Assembly (NCBI GenBank): GCA_965240325.2
Contig: OZ251233.1
Coordinates: forward strand, 310,001-374,000
Direction: 5' to 3'
Length of the DNA stretch: 64,000 nucleotides
From: Rebecca billardiae RCC1528
Lineage: Eukaryota > Haptophyta
The notes beneath the pieces are model-generated. The model worked only from the letters and a program-made list of their open reading frames with translations. It searched no databases and was not told where the DNA came from. Shown here piece after piece: positions 45,019-53,659 of this stretch. A program made the position numbers and the translations under genes. Position 1 is the first letter of the stretch. Each line of letters opens with the position of its first letter.

Positions 45019-47614
45019 ATGGAGCGATACCTCAAAGTCGAGACGATCGGCCGCGGCTCGTACGCCAAGGTCAAGAAGGTGAAGCTCGCCGTCTCGGGCG
45101 AGGTCTACGCGATGAAGGTGCGGCCGAGCGCCGGCGCGCCGCCCGCCCGGCGCGGCGGCGGCGGCGCGGCGCGCGCGCGCGCGCGGCGGGGCGGGTCGCA
45201 GGCCCGGAGCTCGCTCCGCGCGCACGCGCGCCCACGCGCGCGCGCGCCCTCCGCCCGCCCCGCGCGCGGGTGCGCGCGCGGCGCAGGTGGTCAAAAAGTC
45301 GCTGCTCAAGCGGCGGCGGCAGTGGAGCGCGGCCGAGGGGCGGTACAAGAACGCGTACGACGACGTGCTGCGCGAGGTGGCGCTGATGAAGAAGCTCAAC
45401 CACCCGAACGTGATCCGCATGCACGAGGTCGTCGACGACCCCGAGAAGGACAAGCTCTGCATCGTCCTCGACTACCACGAGAACGGCGCGCTGATGGACA
45501 CGAGCTGCCTGCCAGACGACCCGATCGCGCCGCTCTCGCGCGAGGACTGCCGCCGCTTCTTCGCGGACGTGGTGGAGGGGCTGACGTACCTCCACTTCCA
45601 GAACGTCGTCCACTTCGACCTCAAGCCGGACAACGTGCTCGTCTCGAAGGAGCGGCGCGGCATCATCGCAGACTTTGGCGTGAGCCGCATGCTCGCCGAC
45701 GCGGACCGCGCGTCCGCCGGCGACGACGTGCTCACCTCGGGCTCGCCGGGCACGCCGATGTACCTGGCGCCCGAGGTGTGGGGCGACACGAAGTACTACG
45801 GCAAGACCGCCGACATCTGGTCGCTCGGCGTCACCCTCTTCGTCATGGTCTTCGGGTACACGCCGTTCCAAGTGGCCTCGCACGACGAGCTGGTCGAGGA
45901 GGTGACTCGACCGAGCCCGGTCAGAATACCCGCCGAGCTGCACGACGCCAAGCTGGGCGAGCTGCTGCAGGGGCTGCTGAGCAAGGACCCGAAGGCGCGG
46001 CTCTCGCTCGCCGACGCCGCCTCGCACCCCTGGCTCGAGGCCGCGAACAAGCCGCGCGGCCTCGCACGGCAGTACTCGCGCATCACGGTGAACGCGGCCG
46101 AGATCCGGGCGGCCGTCACAATCGCCGGCCACGCCAACTCGTTCGCGCGCGACGCGGCGGGGCGGATCGTGAAGCGGACGCGGAAGGCGGAGCGCGACTG
46201 CTACGAGGCGATCACCGGCGGGGCGAAGGCCACGCGCTCCGGCCTCGCCGCCTTCGTCCCGCCGTACCACGGCGAGCTGACGAACGCTGACGCCGTGAGC
46301 TCGCTGCTGCCGTCGGGCGCGGCGAGCCCGCTGCGCGGCCGCGTGGGCACCGACACGCCCACCTCCTCGCCGCTCGCGCCCAAGCTCGGGAGCGGCCTCG
46401 GCGCGCGGCTCGGGCGCAGCTCGGACAGCAACTGCGTCTCGAGCGGCGGCGCCAGCTCCTCCTCGCTCCCGCCGCCGCAGCTCTCCGCCGCGCAGAGCAC
46501 GAGTGGCGCGCGCACGCCGCAGGCCAAGCCCGCGTCCGCCATCCCGATGCCGTCGGTGCTCGCGCAGATGTCCTCGACGTACGACATGCTCGGCCAGCTG
46601 AACACGCAGCTCTCCGGCGCGTCGATCGGCTCCGCGTCGAAGGGCAAGGGCGGCGACTCGGGCGAGCTCAAGGCGCTGTCCGGCGACGGGCGCGACACGT
46701 TCATCGTGCTGGACGACGTGACCGAGGGCATGGCTGACGCGTGCGTGATGGACATTAAGATGGGCACGCGCACATTCACCGACGTGCGCGCGCGCGGGCG
46801 GCACAGCCGCGGGTGCACGCCGGGGGGGCGGGGGGGGGGGGCGAGCCCTCCCCTCGTGCGCGCGCGGGCGAGCCGGCGCACCCCGCCACGCGGCTCCTGC
46901 GCTCACGCCGCGCTGCCCGCGCGCCCCGTGCCTGGCCGGCGTGCTGCGCGCCCGCTCCAGTCGGACATGCGCGACACGACGGCGCGCCCAGACTTGCTCG
47001 CCAAGATGGTCTCGCTCGACAAGAGCGCGCCGACGGAGGAGGAGCGGCGCGTGGGCGCGGTGACGAAGATGCGGTACCTCACCTTCCGCGAGTCGCTCAC
47101 CACCACCGCGCACCTCGGCTTCCGCATCGACGCGATGAAGATCGGCGACGATCCGAACCTCAACGACACGCCGCTCAACTTCAGGCGCGGCCCCACCGAC
47201 CCGACGGCCGTGCTGCGCGAGCTCACGCGCTTCGTGTGCAGCTCGAAGGAGGTGGCGGCGGCGTTCGCGAAGCGGCTGCGCGAGCTGCGCGCCGCGCTCG
47301 AGGCGGACACGTCCTTCTTCCCCACGTACACCCTCATCCGCTCCTCGCTGCTCTTCACCTACGACCACGCCGCCGTCGCGGGCGGCGGGCCGGGCGGCCG
47401 GCCGGAGGTGGGTGTGGGCGTGCACATGATTGACTTCTCGTCGTCAAAGCGCGTGCCGCCCGGCTCGGAGCCGCTCACGCACCGCGCGGCGTGGAGAGAG
47501 GGCTCGGCGGAGGACGGCTACTTGAACGGTGTCGACAACCTCATCGCCATGTTCGACAAAGTCGTCGCGGGCGAAACCGCATGGGACGCGCCGCCGCCAA
47601 CTGCGCGCGGCTAG
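45019..47614 (+). CDS. CaMKK-like protein kinase fused to an IP3 3-kinase-like domain
   Basis: Predicted 749-residue dual kinase. Exons: 45019-45117, 45287-46783 and 46961-47614, all phase 0, with introns of 169 and 177 nt. Residues 7-283 are a Ser/Thr kinase: GRGSYAKVKKV loop, YAMK lysine at 33, alpha-C Glu63, HFDLKPDN (142-149), DFG (162-164), GTPMYLAPE (188-196). Overall it resembles CaMKK, including the basic insert after the ATP-binding lysine and MHEVVDDPEKDKL. The catalytic HRD is HFD. Residues 310-749 are an inositol polyphosphate kinase domain of the IP3 3-kinase type: AGHANSF, GRIVKR, FVPPYHGEL, then an insertion of over 100 residues, IVLDDVTEGM, DIKMGTR (522-528), APTEEE (555-560), LGFRIDAMKI, RSSLLF (SSLL 660-663), IDF (689-691) and EDGYLNGVDNLIAMF. 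The second intron follows directly after DIKMGTRTFTD. It is a multiple of three and lacks a stop, so retention would insert 59 residues. The linker is Ser/Pro-rich. Confidence 0.85.
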
Positions 47615-48132
47615 GCGAGCGCGTGGCGCGCGCGCGCGCGGCGGCACGCGCCTCGCCGATGGTCCGTCAGCCGTCCACGTGGTGCGGCGCCGAGGCCGCG
47701 CACGCGCGCCCAGGTGCTGCGCGGCGGCGGTGGCGGCGGAGGTGCTCGCGCCGGCGTCTCGGCCATGCGTAGGCGCAGCGTCGCTGCCCGCGTGGCCGTC
47801 AGCTGCTCGCGGCGAGTGACGCCTTGGCCTTGCGACGGAGCCTCGTCTGACGTCTGCGGAGTGCGGGCTGCGGTCTGGTCATCGCGCGGCGGAGCGCAGC
47901 GCCAGCAGTGTAAAACACTCGATCTGACAGCCTGGGGAACACCAGGCGATTCCAAGTGCCGACGCGACGGTTATTGTTCCGCCGCTACTATATTATTATA
48001 AGCAGCAGACCGGCGGTCTGCCGCGGGGGCCCCGTGATTGACTGATTCCGAGATTCGAGAACTAACTACTAATACGACTGCGCCGCCTGCCGGAGACTCC
48101 GGGTCCGGGAGACGCCGACATCAGCTATTAGC

Positions 48133-48133
<1 letters not shown>

Positions 48134-48184
<51 letters not shown>
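48134..48184. repeat. (AG)n dinucleotide microsatellite
   Basis: An uninterrupted run of about 25 AG repeats between gctag and actatag. Confidence 0.98.
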
Positions 48185-48186
<2 letters not shown>

Positions 48187-48519
48187 ATAGCAGTCGTGAT
48201 TATACTACTAATAATATACTTTATAATATATATATAATAATAATAGTGCGCATCATCAGCTAAGAGACAACAGTGCGCTCGCGTCAGCGCACTGATAATT
48301 CATCTCGATATCTACGACCAGTAGTAGTCTCGTCTCTCATCTCGCTCATCTCTCGTGACTCTCGTCTACTATATACTCTCTCTCTACTCTGAGTCAGACT
48401 CTCTCCGGACTACAGCCGAGTGGCTCTGCTGTCTCTCTAGTCTCTCTCTGGCGGCTCTCTCTCTCACCGTCTCAGCTCGGCCTCGGGCTCCGTCTCACTC
48501 TCTCTCCGACGTCTGGCTC

Positions 48520-48532
<13 letters not shown>

Positions 48533-48554
<22 letters not shown>
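48533..48554. repeat. (CT)n dinucleotide microsatellite
   Basis: Eleven uninterrupted CT repeats within a 200-bp CT-rich stretch. Complementary to the AG run 350 bp upstream. Confidence 0.95.
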
Positions 48555-48556
<2 letters not shown>

Positions 48557-48853
48557 TCAATAACGACGTGGAAGCATCATGATGCAACGGGCAGGCGTCA
48601 GAACGTTTATTAGTCTAGCCGAGCAGTGAGTACAGTTAGCAGTCATGAAGCCTGCTAGTCAGGAATAATAAGTTAATACTCACGAGACGACGACTTTTCC
48701 GCTCGGATCAGCCTGTCGTCCCTGCTCGGACCGAGCATCCGCGCCGCCACAGTCTCCGCGCACATGTGACACGGTCGCACAGCACCGGGTTAGCCGAGCG
48801 CCACGTCGGCGCCCGGCTGACCGCCGCTGCCGGCCTTGACCTCAGTGTCCTCC

Positions 48854-49438
48854 TCATCCACTCCCACTGCTCGCTGCCATGACCAACGCGCCGAGCTGTC
48901 GCAGCGAGCTGGATACGACGCCCGTCAGCATGATCAGCGCCACCGCCCCGATGACCGGATTGTCGCCCGAGTTGAACTTGGTCGCGGGCAGGAAGGGCAG
49001 CGCGGCGGGCTTCCTGCCACCCTGCTGCTTGTCGGCCGAGCGCGCCTGCAGCCAGTCTCGGAAGAACCACCGCTCCGCGCCGCGCGAGTCGTCCGCCTCG
49101 ATCTCGTCGAGCAGCTGCTTCACCTCGCCCTGGCGCTTCGACTTGCTCAGCTCCAGCCGCTTCTGCGGCACGAGCACCTGGTCCCACACCACGTACCCGG
49201 TGGCCGTGAGCACCGTCACGAGCGCAAAGCCCGCGAGCTGCTCGGTCGGAGGCAGCTGCGCGCCGTACTCGGCAAGCATGGCGGGCTGCGCGCGCCGCCT
49301 GTCGCGAAGGGCGGCGCGCGGCGAGCTCTGTGGCAGGCGGGCGGCGGAGATCGTGGCGCGCTGCGCGTGCAGCGCGGCGGGTGCGGCGCCTGCCACCGAG
49401 AGCGCGGCGCACAGCACGGCCGGGGCGAGCATGACCAT
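48854..49438 (-). CDS. Putative plastid membrane protein of unknown function
   Basis: A single-exon, 194-residue protein. The start at 49,438 gives MVMLAPAVLCAALSVAGAAP, a good signal peptide, followed by an Arg/Ser/Ala-rich stretch (about residues 27-52). This bipartite pattern is expected for a nucleus-encoded plastid protein in an alga with a complex plastid. The frame is open for 78 more codons upstream, but that part is acidic and would hide the signal. Two hydrophobic segments are present (about 68-85 and 172-188), separated by a charged region with LSKSKRQGEVKQLLDEIEAD, then ERWFFRDWLQ and ALPFLPATKFNSGDNPVIG before the last helix. The FNSGDNPVIG-helix ending recalls small conserved plastid envelope/thylakoid proteins of unknown function, but I cannot name the family. 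Head-to-head with the MTHFR gene, 151 bp apart. Confidence 0.75.
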   Translation of the reverse strand: MVMLAPAVLCAALSVAGAAPAALHAQRATISAARLPQSSPRAALRDRRRAQPAMLAEYGAQLPPTEQLAGFALVTVLTATGYVVWDQVLVPQKRLELSKSKRQGEVKQLLDEIEADDSRGAERWFFRDWLQARSADKQQGGRKPAALPFLPATKFNSGDNPVIGAVALIMLTGVVSSSLRQLGALVMAASSGSG

Positions 49439-49589
49439 CGTGACGACAAACGAGCAACTGGACGCGGAAGCTTCCCGCGTCTTTGCTTCCGGCAAGATGG
49501 CAGAGTCCGGAAGTACTTGTGCAGCACCCCCAGCGTGGTCGTCCCGGAATTGCCGCGACGGAGCATCATCTTCCGCTTCCGCTTCGTCC
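49439..49589. promoter_or_regulatory. 151-bp bidirectional promoter region
   Basis: Separates the start codons of the putative plastid protein (minus) and MTHFR (plus). Too short for two independent promoters, so shared control is likely. No specific box was recognised. Confidence 0.5.
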
Positions 49590-52500
49590 ATGGCGTCGAG
49601 CGGAATGGATGCCAACGCGTCGCCGACGCGGCCATCGAGCGCGCGTATCGTGGACGTGATCAGGGAGCGCATGGCGGAGGGCCGGCCGTGGTTCTCGCTC
49701 GAGGTGCACGGCCGCCCCGCGCCGCGCCGCCGCGCCAGGGCCCCGCGAACGCCGCCACGGTCGACTCACGCGCGCGCGAGCCTCGCCCTCCGCCCCGCGC
49801 GGCGCACGCGCGCGCGCGCGCGCGCGCGCAGTTCTTCCCGCCGCGCACAGAGGCGGGCGTGGTCAACCTGCAGGAGCGGATCATGCGCATGGCCCAGCTC
49901 CAGCCCGCCTTCGTCGACATCACCTGGACGGCAGGCGGCAAGTCGCACGACCTCTCGATCGAGCTCGCGCGCTTCTGCCTCGAGCAGGGGCTCCCGGTGC
50001 GTGCGGCCTCGCGCGCGCGAACGCGCCGGCCGGCCGGGCGCGGGTGGTCGAAGGCGGCGGTGGCGCGCGTGGGAGCCTGGCTGGCCTCGGGGCGAGCTGT
50101 CGCGCGGCGCCAGCCCAGCGCTGCGCGCGCCAGGCTGCGCGGCACGTGCTGAGCGCCCACCGGCGCGCGCCGCGCACGCACCTCTGTCCCCGCAGGCTCA
50201 GATGCACCTCTCGGTGGCCGGGATGGACGAGGCGGCGGTGCGCGACGCGCTCGACGCCGCGCGCAAGGCGGGCATCGTCAACATCCTCGCGCTCCGTGGC
50301 GACGCCGCCGCCCAGCCCGGCGAGGACGCGCCGCGCGTGAGCGCGTTCGCCCACGCCGTCGACCTGGTCCGATTCATCCGCGCGCACTATGGCGATGCGT
50401 TCTGTGTCGGCGTGGCGGGTGCGCGCCGCGTGCGCGCGGCCGCGCGGGAGGGCTGGGCACAGCGCGCCGCCCCGCTGCGCGCGGCCGAGCGCGGCCGCGC
50501 GCGCCCACACCGCGCCGAGCCGCACGCCTCCTTCGCCTCCCCGCCCTCCTTGCCGTGCCTTTGGTGCGCGCGCGCCGTGCGTGTGCGTGTGCGTGTGCGT
50601 GTGCGTGTGCGTGTGCGTGTGCGTGTGCGTGTGCGTGTGCGTGTGCGTGTGCGTGTGCGCGTGCGCCGTGCGTGTGTGCGTGTGCGTGTGCGTGTGTGTG
50701 TGTGCAGGCTACCCGGAGGGGCACGCGGAGAGCCCTTCGTACGAGGAGGGCATGGCCCACCTCAAGGAGAAGGTGGACGCGGGCGGCGAGTACGTGATCA
50801 CGCAGCAGTTCTTCAACGTCGCGCGCTTCGAGGCCTTCCTCAAGGACTGCGCGGCCGCCGGTGCGGCGGCAGCGCGCGCGGCACGTGCGGCGGTGCCGCG
50901 CCCGCGGTGCCGGGCGCGCCCCGCTGCTGGCGGCGCGCGCGCTCACGGCTGCTGCGCCGCCGCCGCCGCCGCGCGCCGCCCCGGCAGGCATCAGCGTGCC
51001 CGTCATCCCGGGCGTGATGCCCATCCACAACTACGAGTCCTTCCGACGGATCGTGCGCTTCTGCCGCACGGATGTGCCGCCGCCCGTGATGCAGCGGCTC
51101 GGCCCAATCAAGAACGACGACGAGGCGGTCAAGGTGCGCAGCATGCGGCGCGCGCGCGCGGAGTTGCACGCGCGGAGCGCGCGCCGCTCGCTGCCGCGCG
51201 CTGGGACTCGCCGCACGCGGCAGCACGGCGCGGCCGGTGCACGCGGCGCCTGCGCCGCCTCGACCGCCCACCCACCGAGCTGCCGCCCCCGGCCCCACGC
51301 CTGCCGCCCGCCCGCGCAGGCGTACGGCACCGAGCTGGGCGTCTCGATGTGCCAGCAGCTGTTTGCGCACGGCGTGCGCGGCGTGCAGTTCTACACGCTC
51401 AACCTCGAGAAGTGCGTGACGGACATCCTCACCTCGCTCGGATTCGCGCGCGGGCCGGGTGCGCGGCGCGCGCGCGCCGCGGCGCCGCGCACGCGCCGTC
51501 GGCCGCGCCTGCCCCCGCGCGCGCTGAGGCGGCGCGCCCGCTCGGCCGCGCGCGCGCGCGCGCGCAGCCACGCGCGAGGTGCCGTGGCCGCTCGCGCGCA
51601 ACAGCTCAGGCAAGGGCGAGAGCGTGCGGCCGATCTTCTGGGCCAACAGGCCGCAGTCGTACGTGAGCCGCACCGCTCACTGGGACGAGTTTCCCAACGG
51701 CCGCTGGGGCGATCAGCGGTGTGCGCGCGCCGCCGCCCAGCCGCGCACGAGGCCCGCCCAGGAGGATGCCATCGCAAAGTACCATCAAATGCTGACGCAG
51801 CGCGACGCTGCATGCAGACACACCGCTTTTTGCTCGCTGACTGGCTGGCCACGCCCGCCGCGGCCGCGGCCGCGGCACGGCGCGCGCAGCCAGCCCGCGC
51901 CGGCCGCGCGCACCACGCTCACGGCCGCTGCCCCGCGCCGCCCCCGGTGCCGGCGGCGCCGCGCGGCGCGCGCGCGCGCCGGTGCACAGCTCGCCCGCGT
52001 TCGGCGACCTCACCTCGTACCACATGGCCAAGCTGCACGCCGTCAAGTCCTCCGAGCGCCGCGCGGCGTGGGGCCACGAGCTCAGCTCGGTCGACGACGT
52101 GTGCGCGACGTTTGTGCGGTGCGCGCGGCCGTGCGGCCGCGGCCGCGGCCGCGATCGAGCCGCGCGCGCGCCCGTCGCCTGCGCCAACGCCGACCGAGCG
52201 GTGCGCGGCGCCCCCGTGCTCGCGCGCCCCGCCCTCCCGCAGCTACGTGCGCGGGCAGATCCCGATGCTGCCGTGGTGCGAGCTCGCCCTCGCCACCGAG
52301 TCGGAGCGCATCGTCGACGGTCTGGTGCAGCTGAACGCGTGCGGCATGCTCACCATCAACTCGCAGCCCGCGGTCGACGGCGCGCGCTCAGACGACCCCG
52401 AAGTGGGCTGGGGAGGGCCCGGCGGGTGCGCGCGCGCGCGCGCGTGCGCGCAGGGCGGGGCGTGTCGGCCGTGTCGGAGCGGGGGGCTGCTCGGCCCACG

Positions 52501-53069
52501 CGGCGCGCGCACACCGCGCACGCCGCGCTGCGCCGCGCCGTGCCGCCCGCGCGCCGCCCCGCCTCGTCGTCCGACTCGCGCGCCGCCCCGCCGCGCCGCC
52601 CACCCGCCCGGCCCGCGCGCGCAGCTACGTGTACCAGAAGGCCTACATCGAGATGTTCGTCTCGGCGCAGACGCTCGCGGCGCTGCAGGCGGCGATGCCG
52701 CGGTACCCGACGCTGAGCTACCAGGCCCTCAACATGGCGGGCGAGCTGAAGCACAACCTCGCGCCCGACGCGGAGGGCGACGTGTCGGGCTGCGTGTGCG
52801 CCGTCACGTGGGGCGTGTTCCCTGGGCGCGAGGTGGTGCAGCCGACGGTGGTGGACCCGGTCGCGTTCCGCTCGTGGAAGGAGGAGGCGTTCGACCTGTG
52901 GCTCTCGCAGTGGGGCTCGCTGTACGAGCACGGCTCGAGGTCGTACGAGGTGATCCGCGCCATCCACGACAGCTACTACCTGCTGTGCGTGGTGGACAAC
53001 GAGTACAAGGGCGGCGACATCCTCGCCATCTTCAGAGAGGTGGCGGGCTCGAGCATCTCCGCGGAGTGA
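49590..53069 (+). CDS. MTHFR: Methylenetetrahydrofolate reductase, ten exons
   Basis: Reduces 5,10-methylene-THF to 5-methyl-THF, the methyl donor for methionine synthesis, using FAD and NAD(P)H. Predicted 615 residues with both the catalytic barrel and the eukaryotic C-terminal SAM-binding regulatory domain. Exons: 49590-49703, 49832-49996, 50196-50418, 50708-50860, 50988-51133, 51320-51458, 51568-51718, 51990-52118, 52243-52425, 52625-53069. Each junction restores family motifs: FSLE|FFPPRT (catalytic Glu38), VDITW, ILALRGD (Asp129), GVAG|YPEGH, VITQQFF, GVMPIHNY, IKNDDEAVK|AYGTELG, WANRP, WDEFPNGRWGDQR|SPAFGD, TFVR|YVRGQIPMLPW, LTINSQP, VGWGGPGG|YVYQKAY, VTWGVFPG. Introns are 109-289 nt and GC-rich. 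Intron 3 ends in a (GTGTGC)n microsatellite. A second ATG at 49,605 is possible. No targeting peptide is visible, so cytosolic. Confidence 0.93.
50577..50705. repeat. (GTGTGC)n microsatellite inside MTHFR intron 3
   Basis: About 20 copies of a GT/GC hexanucleotide with a few imperfections run directly into the splice acceptor (tgtgtgtgtgcag, exon from 50,708). The alternating purine-pyrimidine sequence is capable of Z-DNA, and no polypyrimidine tract precedes the AG. Confidence 0.95.
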
Positions 53070-53659
53070 GCCGCGCGCGCAGCAGCAGCCACGGGCACGG
53101 GCATCTGCTCTGCGCGCGTGCGGCCGGGTCACATGCCGCGCGTGCTCGGTGACGCTGCGAGGTCCTGCTACTGGCGGGTGTGCTGCGAGTGCGGCGGCAC
53201 TCGTTCAGTCGTTGCGCGGGCTGAGAGTCGCCGCTGCTCGGCACTGGCAGCACGGCGGGCCTCAGTGCGGTGCTGTCCGCGTCGACTCGAAGTCGTCGTC
53301 TTAGCCTTAGCAGCGCAGCTAGCAGACGATCGATCGACAGTGACGACAGCGCGCAGCAGCGCGCATTATTGCTGATGATGCTGCTGCTGACGATATTGTT
53401 ATTGACGCCTAATTGTAACGGGTCGTGGCGGACTACGCGACGACGATGGAAACAATATGTATCATCAATAATACATTTATTTATTCAATACTATCATACT
53501 GATGTAGCAGATGCGATATGACGATGATGACCAGGGTGATGAATGGCGTGATCAGTACACGCGCGGCACTGATACGCGACAACATGATGATGATGATGAT
53601 GGGCGCGCCTGCATCGGAGCTCGGCGCCGATCCGCCGTACTCAGAGTACTGCACACGGG
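53070..53659. terminator. Convergent 3' flanks of MTHFR and the LRR gene
   Basis: 590 bp between two stop codons on opposite strands, AT-richer around 53,340-53,600. Overlapping minus-strand AATAAA hexamers (plus 53,476-53,485) lie about 180 bp beyond the LRR stop. No comparable plus-strand signal was found for MTHFR. No gene is seen. Confidence 0.35.

Larger units (their letters stand above)
47615..48853. other. Convergent intergenic region with GA/CT microsatellites
   Basis: Lies between the 3' ends of the kinase fusion (plus) and the putative plastid protein gene (minus). About 47,990-48,700 is AT-richer and of low complexity. It holds a pure (AG)n run at 48,134-48,184 and CT-rich sequence at 48,350-48,560 with a pure (CT)n run at 48,533-48,554. 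These could pair with each other. AATAAA on the minus strand (plus 48,606-48,611) lies about 243 bp past the minus-strand gene's stop. No gene is seen. Confidence 0.5.

Noticed and set aside
48708-49457. Minus-strand frame overlapping the putative plastid protein gene
   Set aside because: Arg/Ala-rich shadow in another phase. The 48,854-49,438 frame has a signal peptide and two membrane helices.
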